This document shows, piece by piece, positions 47,501 to 57,205 of a stretch of DNA of 64,000 nt. The position numbers and the translations under genes are program-made. The notes beneath the pieces are model-generated. The model was not told where the DNA came from and searched no databases. It saw nothing but the letters and a program-made list of their open reading frames with translations. Each line of letters begins with the position of its first letter. Within the stretch, counting starts at the first letter, position 1. The stretch lies in assembly GCA_003991915.1 (NCBI GenBank), contig RQTK01000498.1:53747-117746 (forward strand), in the 5' to 3' direction. The stretch is from Elysia chlorotica. Its lineage: Eukaryota > Mollusca > Gastropoda > Plakobranchidae.

Positions 47501-50500
47501 CTGAAATGACAAAGTACTGCTGTGTGTTCCCAGAATAACCAGGGGAGCATATTTTTACTTTAATTATTTCCTCCTGCCTGCATCCTTCTCTGAGAAGTCT
47601 CCAATGCTTATCTTAACGTTGTCCCAATATTTCTAGTCATATAGATCTAAAACTAAGGGTTAAGTATAAACATGAAATGGGAGTACATCGCAAGAAGTGT
47701 TGATGTTTGTCTTTCTGATAGCTATGTACAATTTCCTTCTAGATGATCGTTTTTAGTGAACACCTTTATTATAACTTAGAAGCAAATAAAACATGATCTG
47801 GACTAGTTGTTGTTTTTTTTCCTTAGCGTTATTATTATATTTTTTTAAAGTAGGGAATCAAACTTAGATTATTTTGATGATTTTTTTTCACCCCTAGGAG
47901 AGAGAGAAAACTGTTTGAGAGCTACCAGAAGAAACTGCGCTCCATGCCGGACAAAAGAGAGAGAGAAGAGATCGAGAACCTCAAAATGCAGGTTAGCTTT
48001 TACTTTCTACGACTTTTACAGCCCACCCAGATGCAGCAATAATGTCAAAGATAATTTAGTAATATATGAAACACACAAAATTATCGCACTAAACAGTTTT
48101 ACTGCGCCAACTTTCATAGCCAGCTAAAGAGCTGCGAGATTATCAGCGTAATTTTCATACAAAGGAATTTCACTGTGCAAACTATTAGAGCTGCAACAAG
48201 ACCAAATTATTTCCATATGTTTTTTGATGTTGTGTTTTTTTGTTGTTCTTTTTTTTTTTTGTTGGGGGGGGGAGTCAAATTATGTCAAATATAAATTGAG
48301 ACAAAATGACTTTTAAGCTGGCAAAATCACTGCCCCCTCGTTAAGTTAACTCTGCCTGCTGTTTTTTTTATCTCCCAGCTGGAAGAAGTTCAAGAGGAAC
48401 TCAAGCGGAAAGAGTCTCGGTGGACGGCCAGCACCGCGCGCCTCAAGAACAGGGTGGCTGAGCTGGAGCTTGAGAACGGAGAGGTGAAGGAGGAGGTTCG
48501 GATCCTGGAGAGGAAGCGCCTGGAGTGGATGACGAGTCAGGCCTCAGGGTCGGGAAGGAGCGGAGGGCATTCCAGCAGCAACGGAAAGATCGGAGGGCCT
48601 GCTAGCATAGGGGGAGCATCTGCAGTGCAAACAGTGAGTTGGGTTGAGTTGGTGGCTTAATGTCTAATGTAAGCACTTTTAGCTATATTGTGGATGGATT
48701 CCGAAACTAACTTCTGAAAATTTTGTGGCTACAACACATAGACAGTGAAGGGATACCTGAACTTTTTTTTTCAGCAGGTCACATAATACTTTTTTTTATC
48801 TAACGTAAAGAGCAATTTACTTTCCCAGTACTGAGAATGTTAAATTTAATTATAAATTCATATTTTCTAAGTGACAGATGAGTTAATGAATTTTTTATTC
48901 CTATTCTTTTTGACAGTTTGCACCTCCGTACTTGAAAATTAGTTCTAGAGATAAATAAAAAGTAAATGCTAAACGGGTATGTAGGAATTACAGTTTTACT
49001 CTCTTTTTATGTCTACTCTTAATAATGTAAATTATATTTATTTGTTGATGATAATCTCTGTGTGTTTTGGGGCATATTATTTTTCAAACACCTTGCAAGG
49101 GGTAAAAAAAGCAATATGTTTTATCTTTCATTATCTTATCTTATCATCATTTAATTTAATTTTGCCTTAGCTGTTGTGAAACTTTTCTTTGTTTTACGCC
49201 TGTCTTGATTCCAGCGTGGTGGAGCAGGTCCGCGAAGCAGCACGCCAACTGAAGAGTCAGAAATGTCGACTGGCCCAGCACGGCCTAGAGAGGCTAGAGA
49301 GGCTCCCAGGAAAGGTGGGTGCTTGTAGAATCACGGCTTTGTTTTACAGACAAAGTTAAAGGTTGTTTTTTTTAATGGCCAAGGCAAAATAGTAGAAGCT
49401 CAGAGACCACTGGGCTGACATCATCAAGATGACCAACGTCAACAACTATACTATATTGTGGATGGGTCCCAGACTTATTTACATGCTGCCATACAGAGTC
49501 AGGGCGTGGATATCAGGAATGTATCAACCTGTCACATTATACCGACTCGAATCCAAACAGTAATGGATCAGATAAATTTGCCTGCCTATTCGTGGGATAA
49601 AACAGCAGATAGAAGCCCAGTGCTCCACTGCAGCAGCTCATCACATGTCATATAGAAGCTGCTAGAATAGGTAGATCGTTGTGGAACTATTGGTTTGTAG
49701 TAGAGGCCAACAAGTTACTGCATTTTTGTGGTAGAATAAAGCTTAAAACTTTGGCGTTTAGAGTAGGCAGAAATGTATAATTCTTAACTTTGAATCGCAA
49801 AAAAGTCTAGTCTACTTTCTCCAAAACCAATCAATTTTGGATTACGTTGTAAAGCCCATCCGCGGAAAACCCTTGTTGCTGACGTTAGATGTTATAAAAC
49901 TATTTAAGCAACCAACATGACTCTAAGGTCTATATTTTTATCATCCACACATACATCATCTTTTCTTGTCTATAACAATTTTATTCTGTAAATTTTACAG
50001 GAACCTCTTTGAATACAAAAGCATCTGTACCGTCAGTGACCTCAGGGTCAAGCAACATCGGCAGTAACCACAATAACAACAACAACACTACCAGAGGTAG
50101 GAGCAGCAAACACCCTAGCAGCCACACTAGCAACAACAACATGAACAACAACAACAACAATAACAATAACCACACAAAGACCAACAACTCGGGCGGAAAA
50201 GCCGGACTGTTCAACGGCTTGACACAGAGTTCTACGTCTAACAAGCAGCAGTCTGGTCCGATGGGTTTGCCTGCAAGCACCGCCACTCTAGTGGCTCCCT
50301 CCGTCCCGGTGATGGTATTATCTCCCCCTATCCAGCAACACCAGCACCACCACCCGCACTCGCAACAACAACCGCCTCTCGAGGCAACATCAAGGGAAGG
50401 AAGCGACGGACTCCAGGCGATGCAGAACACGGCAGTCCCGGTCATGATGGAATGGTCAGTCCTCATTGATTTAGTTTCTGGTTCCTGTTGTTGATTTTTT

Positions 50501-53500
50501 AAATTTTTGTAATGCTTAAATTATATTTTGTCACTATGCTACAATTTTGGTATCATTTTCGCTGCTTTTGAGGTAATGAGTTTGTAAGCTAATTTTCTTC
50601 TCTAAATGGAAAACAAAGACCATTTTTCTTTCCATACCCAAAAGAAGTTGCAGCTCTCTTGCTCTATGTTGTAAAAAAAAAAAAAATCTGAGCAGATGTA
50701 AAGTTTTGCTTTCGAAAAGGCTATACATAATGCTATCAAGAAAAAGATTGCTTTATGACAGTCACAATATTGCCTACTTGCAATAAGAAATATATAGGTG
50801 TTCTGGGGTTTATTGTATGTTGACCAATAAAATGAAGGCCAGATTTGACAGTGTTGACACATGAAGCAGATATTGGCAAATAAGTCCTGCAGCTTGCATG
50901 TCATTGTTTGCCACAATATAGACTAATGTATGATGTTTAAAAAATCAACCAACTAATAATAATAATAATAATAATAATGGAAACATTTGTATAACGCCTT
51001 TCACATTGTCGTTTCAAAGCGCTGCACACAGATTGGTTGCATTCTACAATCACTAGTGACTTATTTGTGGCCATTAGTCTTGGAACCCATCAAGTATATA
51101 GCCTAGTTGCAGACGTTTGGCATTTACAAACTAACTTTCAATTTTTACCCCCTTTGATTACCTTTTATCTTGCATGCTTACTTTTAACCCTCTCTAATAA
51201 CCTTTCACCTTGTGTGATTACATTTTACCATGTCTACTTACATTTTACCATATCCTATTACCCTTTACCATGTCACATTACCTTTAATCTTGTCTAATTA
51301 TACTTCCATTGTCTAATGACTTTTTCCTTGCCCTATTACATTTTTATCTTGTCCCATTACTGTTTACCTCATCTGATTACCCTTTACTTTTTTTCTTATT
51401 ACATTTTAGCCTGTCTGATTACCTATTTACCTTTTCTCATTACCTTTTATTTTTTTCTAATTGCCTTTTACCCTGTCTAATTACTTTCACTCACACGTTG
51501 TGTCAGGTTATGTTTACTGTGTCTGATTACCTTTTACCTTGTCTGATTACCCTTTACTTTTTTCTCATTACATTTTACCCTGTCTGATTACCTATTTACC
51601 TTATCTGATTACCTTTCACTTTGATCTATGCCTGCTGTGTGTCCAGCACCATCCCTGCAGGCACGGACGTGTCCAAGATGCCTGGGCTTCAGGCTAACCA
51701 GCGGTCACCTGACAAGTCGGCAGCCAGGCTGGCCATCGAGAGAGCCGTGGTGGACAAGGGGGACCCCTCAGTCTTCACAGAGAGCGTGCATCAGGATGGG
51801 AAGGTAGGGGTTGTCTGCTCATTAAATATTTGGGTTTCCAAGTATGCAATAAAATTTAAAGTGTGCAAGTATATAGTATAAAATAGAATTATTTACAAGG
51901 ATAAAATAAACTTAAGGTAATTTTTCTTTTATATGAGGATTGTCAAAATAGGCAGTTTTAGTGTACACTAAATAATGAGAGTAATTTCCATCTTGTTTTT
52001 TCTTTATGAATCAAACAGGGAGGAAATTAGAAACTTCTGTAAGTGAATCATTGAAAGTCAAATATAATGGTTTTTTGTTTATCTGTTTCCAAATGTTTGT
52101 TTGGTGTTGTATTCCTCCAGACAGAGAAAATATTTGGGACAGGGGCCAAAGAGATTCGATTTCCTAACGGCACGGTGAAGGAAATATCAGCGGACGGTCA
52201 GACCATCGTGTGTCGCCTGGCGAATGGAGACATCAGACAGATCCTGCCAGATCACAGAGTCGTGAGTCGAGAGTGGGAGAAATACAATTTTTTTTATCCT
52301 TCTGTGCTTCTAGCAACAGTAAATGAGATTTCGTAAAGAGTTATGTATATAATAGTACAGAAAAACACATTCAGAAAGCGAAATTAGTTGCTAGGGGGAA
52401 GAAATGGAGACTGGCAGGTGGATGGGTGAATGACATCAGCGATTGACTACAAAGGAGGCCCACTGAGGTAGGAAGGGTAGGCCAAGATGGGAAGCTTTGC
52501 TGGAGGACTCTGTAGGATGCTAGGTCTGGCGATTTTTCAGAAGCACTGCTCCTGACCCTTTGTAGAAAAAGATTCCTTCCTTCAACAGTCATAGCTGTTT
52601 GTTTCCTCCTTTTTGTAAGAAGGCAATTCCCAGTCCTGATTTCTCAAAGACATACCATTTTGACATTAACACATCAATGTGTTTGTCAAATCAGTACCTA
52701 TTTCGGGGTGTCTTTAATATGAAATGTAGATTGGTTTTAATCAATTAAAATAAACAATAGTATGTTTACCACTAATAGCGCACGAATAAATCTTTGTTTT
52801 TTTTTTTTTAAGTATCTCAAAACTACTCTAAAAAAGGAAATATGCCATTTTGCTATTTCAGTAACGAATGTTGCACCTCTTTGCGCTACTCCTTGACTAA
52901 AAATGTTTCTTTATTTGTTTGTGTGTACAGGTGTACATATTCTCTGAGGCTCAGATAATGCAGACTACCTTCCCTGATGGTTTGGAGACATTCCAGTTTC
53001 AGAAGTAAGACTGGCTTTGAAATTAATCAGGAATGGGTCCCGTTAAAGATCTTCTTTTCCACAGTTATGATATTGACCATTTTATTTAATCACAACCGGG
53101 TCCTAAAAAATATCTTTTCTTACACAGTAATTATATTGACTATTTATTCATCCAGAATGGGTCCTGAAAAAGATCTTTTCTTCCAGCATAATTATATTCA
53201 TCTATTTATCATCAAAGAACTTGATGGAGTTCTGTAAATGTATATAGAGATTCCTCGTTTTTATCTCACTTAAACTATCTATACCGCAGTACCAATAATT
53301 TAGGAAATATTTTTGGTCACATTATCCTGACACCGACCTAGCTAGAAAGAGACAAAACCTGACTTTCAAACCTGGGACCTCTCAAATGGGAGACCATCGC
53401 TCTACCACTGGTGCCAGTTCGCCCCTCGCCCCATTTAACCAGTGAAACATTTTGCGTTTTTTTCCTGTTCCAGCGGTCAGATTGAGCGCCGCTACCCTGA

Positions 53501-54371
53501 CGGCACGGTGGAGATTACGTTCCCGTCCAAGGACATCAAGTATTTGTTCCCAGACGGGGGTCAAGAGGTCATCCTCACGGACGGCACGGTCATGCAGTAC
53601 AATAGCAAGGGGGAGAGAACTGTGGAGTATCCGAGTGGGGACCGGGAGGTGCACACAGCAGAGTTTCAGGTACGGACGAAATTAGTGATGCAGATTTTCA
53701 GTAAATTTGCATTTTTTTTTGTTTTTTTAGAGTCAGAGTCAGAGTTTGGTATTGTGCTTCAATATGCTATTGTGGACAGCCCCGAAGACTGACACCTGAC
53801 AATTTTTATGTGCTGCCACACCTGAGACAGGACAGGGATATCGTGTGTTTTGCTTCAGCCATCACATTATACTGACATTATACAGGGGACAAAATCGAAC
53901 AAAAAGATTTGCCGATCATGGTCGAACCGCGAACATATCGATCTGGAGACCAGCACTCTACAACTAGAGCCAGTTCTGCCCCCAACACCCCCTCAACTTT
54001 CACTTGATTTGTTAACTTGATATGGCAGAGAAGAAAAATTGTATCATAATGCTGTGGATAGATGCAGAGACAAAGAGTTAATAAAGTTAATAATTTGCAT
54101 GCTGCCTCAATGTATGATGTCATTTAAGGAATTTTTAAAATCTGTATATTTTATGCAATGTAAATTTATTAAAAGCTTATAAAATTGTGCAATTTGTGTG
54201 TGTAAAACGACACATGTATTTCTTTCCCTTATTCAGAGACGAGAATTTCCAGACGGCATAATCAAAACCATATATGCGGACGGTCGGCATGAGACACGCT
54301 TTCCCAACGGCAGAGTGAGAATGCGTGACAAAGATGGCAACGTGGTCATGGATCAGATAGTGTACAGATGA
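32508..54371 (+). CDS. CENPJ: CPAP/SAS-4 centriole assembly protein
   Basis: Centriolar protein that binds tubulin and controls procentriole growth. Proposed exons: 32508-32666, 33404-33595, 33999-34165, 34692-34997, 36070-36474, 37060-37311, 38578-38673, 39147-39431, 41072-41380, 41750-41869, 42329-43409, 43888-44012, 44980-45141, 45609-45712, 46202-46295, then 48379-48633, 49215-49314, 50001-50454, 51647-51803, 52121-52261, 52931-53004, 53474-53669, 54237-54371. Phases match throughout. About 1,780 residues, longer than the 1,338 of human CPAP because of polyQ, polyN and acidic tracts. Seen in order: a Gln-rich N-terminal helix, the tubulin-binding RPIKGTGGRKSFEQLLEEQL and PFLRKGQGTARF motifs, ELDSLAEFEVLEEAADNMS, SKLFPKLRPKPS, a long coiled coil, and the C-terminal TCP10/G-box beta repeats. 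The start codon is not certain. A three-exon tandem duplication lies inside. Confidence 0.95.
33404..33595 (+). CDS. CENPJ: CENPJ Gln-rich helical exon
   Basis: Acceptor gtccag, donor gtaagt, phase 1 to 1. Encodes LLEQHQAREQARLLQRFREL followed by REWQQQQ, a Gln-rich helix like the QEQLKRQQLEQLQRL region of vertebrate CPAP. CAG/CAA interruptions make the tract look less prone to slippage than a pure CAG run. Confidence 0.88.
33999..37311 (+). CDS. CENPJ: CENPJ N-terminal linker exons (four exons)
   Basis: Exons 33999-34165, 34692-34997, 36070-36474 and 37060-37311, with good acceptors (atccacag, gtgtacag, cttgcccag, tctttcag) and donors. Together about 376 codons of poorly conserved sequence: an aspartate run followed by LFSNLGEELQERAREMDEDS, a Gln-rich helix (QLAEMILLHQKQEQLIQQQR) and an acidic patch (DDDEDVDDESYEEDEDQ). 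No known domain; likely disordered linker before the tubulin-binding region. The third intron holds a reverse transcriptase relic. Confidence 0.82.
34185..34452 (-). repeat. SINE type B
   Basis: ttgcttaatgtccaaatgta at the 3' end, cccaaacagtaaggggggtc in the body and a type-B head (agtgctctatcatgtaagcc). Starts about 20 nt after a CENPJ exon. Confidence 0.8.
35280..35960 (-). mobile_element. Reverse transcriptase relic of an RTE/Ingi-like element
   Basis: The minus strand reads VFVDFQKAFKSVDRNVTWRF, FVTTIQQLYEDVTCQVIRDE, FNVQTG, then in other frames DLDFADDI, VDKFDYLGSVVNKDG. These are RT core motifs including the FADD box. Several frame breaks show it is inactive. In a CENPJ intron. Confidence 0.88.
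38578..39431 (+). CDS. CENPJ: CENPJ tubulin-binding (PN2-3/SAC) exons
   Basis: Exons 38578-38673 and 39147-39431. The first reads RPIKGTGGRKSFEQLLEEQL, matching the [20 protein letters not shown] segment of human CPAP. The second starts QLQQMNGE and contains PFLRKGQGTARFNS, matching PFLKRGEGLARFTN. In the family this region caps the beta-tubulin tip and regulates centriolar microtubule growth. Its second exon has a cagcag tandem acceptor (39144-39149) that could drop one Gln. Confidence 0.95.
40330..40990 (-). mobile_element. Retrotransposon 3' RT tail split by a SINE
   Basis: The minus strand reads TFPNKCLRNILNFRWPEVVS, NEELWDRVKQI, the region after the RT core in RTE/Ingi-like elements. 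A type-A SINE interrupts it at 40695-40943. Possibly the same family as 35280-35960. Confidence 0.75.
40695..40943 (+). repeat. Full-length SINE type A with 11-bp target duplication
   Basis: Flanked by cttggtcatgc at 40684-40694 and 40944-40954. Head gggggcgcggtggccctggg, B box ggttcgagtcc, body and an A-rich tail (40929-40939). It postdates the retrotransposon relic it sits in. Confidence 0.94.
41072..41869 (+). CDS. CENPJ: CENPJ polyQ exon and conserved helix exon
   Basis: Exons 41072-41380 and 41750-41869. The first carries long Gln runs (about 41200-41270) after SLIRSVASKKMEEQHKH. The second, ELDSLAEFEVLEEAADNMSM, aligns with ELDEFLFLEQAADEISFSS of human CPAP. The intron between them holds two CT microsatellites. 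Confidence 0.9.
41430..41610. repeat. CT microsatellites in CENPJ intron
   Basis: CT runs at about 41432-41490, 41530-41564 and 41595-41606, then a TA run to about 41621. Confidence 0.95.
42329..44012 (+). CDS. CENPJ: CENPJ large acidic exon plus FPKLRPKP exon
   Basis: Exon 42329-43409 (1,081 nt) encodes a Ser/Glu-rich, probably disordered region with an Asn run and ends SAWEDEDDFEAF, corresponding to the ERTWTDLEE motif of vertebrate CPAP. Exon 43888-44012 encodes SRLVSKLFPKLRPKPS, matching the MMKFFPSLKPKPKS segment. Confidence 0.92.
43575..43740 (-). repeat. Diverged SINE type B
   Basis: Body traces (ctcaaatggtcacattaagc, atccaaccattagagcacaa) and head traces (gaagaggcttgctctacc) in reverse. 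Confidence 0.55.
44345..44435 (+). repeat. SINE 3' body fragment
   Basis: Ends in ccgatatagtgctgacgtta, like the 3' part of the SINE body. Confidence 0.5.
44980..45141 (+). CDS. CENPJ: CENPJ coiled-coil entry exon
   Basis: Acceptor atattacag, donor gtcagc, phase 0 to 0. Encodes SILREKLKELDTEIEKFRSE, then NANLDKLRRERE, the start of the conserved coiled coil ([20 protein letters not shown] in human). It lies just upstream of the duplicated block. Confidence 0.95.
45303..46984 (+). repeat. Tandem duplication in CENPJ, copy A
   Basis: 1,682-bp unit from atatttccataaaagtttct to the middle of exon 16. Copy B starts at 46987. Contains exons 14A, 15A and truncated 16A. Confidence 0.95.
45609..46295 (+). 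CDS. CENPJ: CENPJ coiled-coil exons 14A and 15A
   Basis: Exons 45609-45712 and 46202-46295: LAKLKQEIESFQKEKESELR..., then RKLFESYQKKLRSMPDKRER, the CPAP coiled coil. Together 198 nt, entering and leaving in phase 0, so the pair is a frame-neutral module of 66 residues. Donors gtgagt and gtaagc are good. A second copy lies at 47290-47991. Confidence 0.93.
46820..46987 (+). CDS. CENPJ: CENPJ exon 16A, truncated copy ending in a stop
   Basis: Acceptor atctcccag. Encodes LEEVQEELKRKESRWTASTA up to LEWMTSQA and then meets TAA at 46985-46987, exactly at the junction of a tandem duplication. The donor present in copy B is missing. If used, it would give a protein without the TCP10/G-box domain; otherwise it must be skipped. 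Confidence 0.8.
   Translation: MEEVQEELKRKESRWTASTARLKNRVAELELENGEVKEEVRILERKRLEWMTSQA
46987..48543 (+). repeat. Tandem duplication in CENPJ, copy B
   Basis: 1,557 bp. The exons are nearly identical to copy A; the introns differ by substitutions and indels (the last intron is 387 nt versus 524 nt). Continues into the rest of exon 16B. Confidence 0.95.
47290..47991 (+). CDS. CENPJ: CENPJ exons 14B and 15B (duplicate coiled-coil module)
   Basis: Exons 47290-47393 and 47898-47991 are second copies of 14A and 15A. They differ at three bases, all synonymous. Splice sites remain usable, although the 15B donor is gttagc instead of gtaagc. Because the module is frame-neutral, it can replace copy A or be added to it without a frameshift, provided exon 16A is skipped. 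Confidence 0.8.
48379..48633 (+). CDS. CENPJ: CENPJ exon 16B (full-length)
   Basis: Acceptor tctcccag, donor gtgagt. Contains the same LEEVQEELKRKESRWTASTA helix as 16A but continues past the duplication junction into SGSGRSGGHSSSNGKIGG. It leaves in phase 0 for 49215. A SINE fragment starts within 15 nt of its end. Confidence 0.92.
48640..48780 (-). repeat. SINE body fragment
   Basis: gagttggtggcttaatgtct and ttagctatattgtggatgga in reverse, starting at the donor of exon 16B. Confidence 0.7.
49215..50454 (+). CDS. CENPJ: CENPJ low-complexity linker exons
   Basis: Exons 49215-49314 and 50001-50454. The first is Pro/Arg/Glu rich (TGPARPREAREAPRK). The second has Asn, His and Gln runs, including nine consecutive Asn codons near 50140-50170, and ends in phase 2 before gtcagt. 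No domain recognised; it links the coiled coil to the G-box. Confidence 0.85.
49425..49640 (-). repeat. SINE type B
   Basis: tactatattgtggatgggtc, catgctgccatacagagtca and a head end (cccagtgctccactgcagca) in reverse. Confidence 0.75.
51055..51120 (+). repeat. SINE 3' fragment
   Basis: gccattagtcttggaaccca and agacgtttggcat match the SINE body end; starts the pyrimidine-rich minisatellite region. Confidence 0.6.
51125..51620 (+). repeat. About 20-bp minisatellite before CENPJ exon 51647
   Basis: Some 25 diverged units of gattaccttttaccttgtct over nearly 500 bp, ending within 30 bp of an acceptor. Strongly pyrimidine-rich on the sense strand. Confidence 0.92.
51647..54371 (+). CDS. CENPJ: CENPJ TCP10/G-box exons (five exons) and stop
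   Basis: Exons 51647-51803, 52121-52261, 52931-53004, 53474-53669 and 54237-54371. They encode the repeated beta-strand domain: EIRFPNGTVKEISADGQT, TTFPDGLETFQF, RRYPDGTVEITFPSKDIKYL, REFPDGIIKTIYADGRHETR and RVRMRDKDGNVVMDQ. This FPDG/YPDG ladder is diagnostic of CPAP/TCP10; in the family it binds STIL and is needed for centriole duplication. Ends VYR and TGA at 54369-54371. Confidence 0.96.
53023..53212 (+). repeat. Three-copy repeat of about 63 bp with acceptor-like motifs
   Basis: Units share aatgggtcctgaaaaagatc and ttttcttccacag followed by ttatattgac. Each has a strong-looking acceptor sequence but opens no conserved coding frame. Lies just after the CENPJ exon ending at 53004. Confidence 0.85.
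53310..53435 (-). repeat. SINE type B, head part
   Basis: Reverse body (acaccgacctagctagaaag) and head (caaatgggagaccatcgctc, taccactggtgccagttc). Ends about 40 bp before a CENPJ exon. Confidence 0.75.
53745..53985 (-). repeat. SINE type B
   Basis: tatgctattgtggacagccc, gacaatttttatgtgctgcc and a head (ggagaccagcactctacaac) in reverse. Confidence 0.82.
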
Positions 54372-54522
54372 TAGCAGCCCCTCAGCACTTTTACTGTGTG
54401 GTCTCAGACTGGTCCTTCTTCTGCCTAACTTATGATATTAGTGATATATGTTATTAATATATGTTAATGTGCCAGTAAAGCTTGGGGAACAAATTGCAAC
54501 TCACCAAAAAAAAAAAATTAAA

Positions 54523-54528
54523 AATAAA
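54523..54528 (+). terminator. Candidate CENPJ polyadenylation signal
   Basis: First AATAAA after the CENPJ stop, about 150 nt downstream, in an A-rich stretch. Several others follow (for example near 56268 and 58018), so the true 3' end is uncertain. Confidence 0.35.
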
Positions 54529-57205
54529 AACAAGTAAAGTGCAGCTCTATAAATACAGAACCATACGATTTTTAGTATTGTTTTGTATATTTAGGGCAGC
54601 AGTTTATCTATTTTTATATTTTTTGGGGGGTGCCTTGCAATTAGTGATATTGTTGCCTGACTTGAAATTGTAAATAGGATTTCCAAACGTAGATCAAGGT
54701 CCATATGAAGGTGAGGTCTAGATGTAGGGCTGTTCAAACTTTCATTGTTGTATGTTTTAAATGAACCTGTGCTTGAAACAGGATGCAGCGATAAACTTTT
54801 ATGAGAGGGACTAGATAGGTTCTAATTATTTTTTATGTTTATTGCAATTCCCTGTTTGTAGGCATTTATATTCTTGCTAAGTCAATTGTCGATGCTCATT
54901 CTCATTGCATGACTACAGTTTAACATGTGTGCCAAATTCCTGGATAGATATTACTGCCTGCTATTGATGAAAAAGAAGCCAGTGTTTAATGTTTGTAAGA
55001 AAAGTCTGTTGTCACGTTACTAACATAATAGCATATCTCAAAATCAGCTGTTTTTAGAAAAACGAAGACAAATCTTTTTTAATTGTGTCTTCTTTTTTAA
55101 TGTAGATGATTTTTAAATTCCAATTTGTTTAAATTCGATGCAACCAATTTTTTTTTCTTTTGGTGTGTTATAGAACAGATAGATGCAGAATTAGTCAGAG
55201 GTCCTCTTGGTGGGTCAGTGTTGTTTTGGTTTGTCTGAGAGAAAGACCATTATGATTATGTTAGCAGGATGACAATGTAGAACTGAGTAGAACAGCTGTA
55301 TTTGAATTTAATCTTTTATACACATAATTATGATCTCCTTTCTATCGTAAATTGTGCTAAATGATTCATGGGCATTGTTATTACACTTGTTGACAATTTT
55401 ACGGAACTCTCTTATCATTATTACTTGGATATGACTTCTGGTTTTCTTAACTTTTCAAATTTCAGTTGTCTATTAACAAATGGTCTGAAATGTGGACTGC
55501 CACTTTTGTTTTGTAGTTTACCTGAGGAAAAAAATATGCCAATTTTAAAAATCTTGCTTTCGCAGGTAGATTCTGGCAGCTCAAAATTTTGTATTCATCG
55601 AATTTAATACAGTCATATACAAACCTAATATTCTAGGTTTTTGAATGATTGATCTTGAAAATTTACAAGAATGTAAGAAAATTGTTGATGTATCGGTCTT
55701 TGGTTTTCCTTTTTTTTCTTTTTTTTTTAACCTCAGGTTAAAAGTTTTATTGCCTAGAGGTATAGGACCTCCTTGAATATGATCTTTAATGTGCCTTCAG
55801 AAAAATGTACATGACCGTAAGAAATAGTATCTTTTCTCCAGTTTACCTACATAGCTACCTTCATAGTCTTTGCGTTTTTATACAACATGGATCTGATTTC
55901 TTGTTCTATGTGTTAAACATTCTACTATGTAGAAGTGTTAAGTGTCTCTGAAATATGTACAGTAATTTTTCAAATGCCCTCAATTTTGTTTTTATCAATT
56001 CTCTTGTCACAGATCTTTAACTTTTTTATCTGTTTATGCATATATATATTTGCATATGGATTTAAGTTTTTTTACTTCATGTTGCTCTTGATCAGAGAAC
56101 AGAGTCATCTTCTTGAATAATTTGATTTCTATCCTAGGCTGAAGTCAGAGGTAATTCTATAAAATTGCTGAACACTGCATAAATCATTTTTCACTTTCGA
56201 CCTTTTTACAAAATGAATTTTTGATTTTATCGCAATTTAGGTAGAAGAGAAAACAATTCAATTGAAAATAAATAAATCATCGTTTATAGCTATGTCCTCT
56301 GAAGATCCTCTTAGGCAGTGTGTACTGTAAAACTTCTTATGGACATCTCAGTGTCTTTTTATTGTATTTCTGTGGTAACAAAGATCTATGCAGGCAAATA
56401 TCTGACTGGACGAATAAGTGGTTCTATTTCTCAACTAAGAAAGATATTACTACTGATAAAAAATCTGAAAGGCATAGCCGAAAAAGGCCCAGTGATTTTA
56501 CTTAAAAGTTAAAAATAGTACTCTTCTGTATTTCATTTGAGTTGTTGAATCTGAAGATTGCCTTGGATTTTGTTGCCTTGATCATAACCACCGTTTTCTT
56601 TAAAGTTAGAAATAATATTTAAGACAATTTTTTGTGAAAGCATTTAATGATACACATGGCACAATGTACCAAATGATATGATTAACCATTTTTGCATCAT
56701 CAGGGAATTTAAAATGGACTTTGCACAGATTTATCTGATTAGAATAATATTATATCGGTGCTCTACTTAAATTCAAACTGGGTCATAAACTTGTTTTGGA
56801 AGTTTATTTCTATACATGCATGAAGCATGTAATATCTTTTCTTTCCTTTGAAAGGCAATGTAAAAAAATATTTATTTACTTCGTACTTAAATTTGCAACT
56901 TTATCTAAAAATTATTTGTTCTTACTTTTTGTAATACATGCCCTAATAGTAATATTATCGTATGTTCTTAATGATATGTAAAATAAATTTGCTCACAAGC
57001 AGGCCAAAATGTTTTATTTTAATACTGGTAAATATTTTTTATCAACTCATGACATATTTTTTTTTCTTACTTTGGAATGAATGCCATAATATATATTATT
57101 ATCTGCAGGTTTACTTTTTAGCCTTAACTCAACTTTGCTCTCCTTTACATATATAATCTATTTATATCTGTGTAGATAGTTTACTGCCTCTAAATTATTT
57201 TTCAT

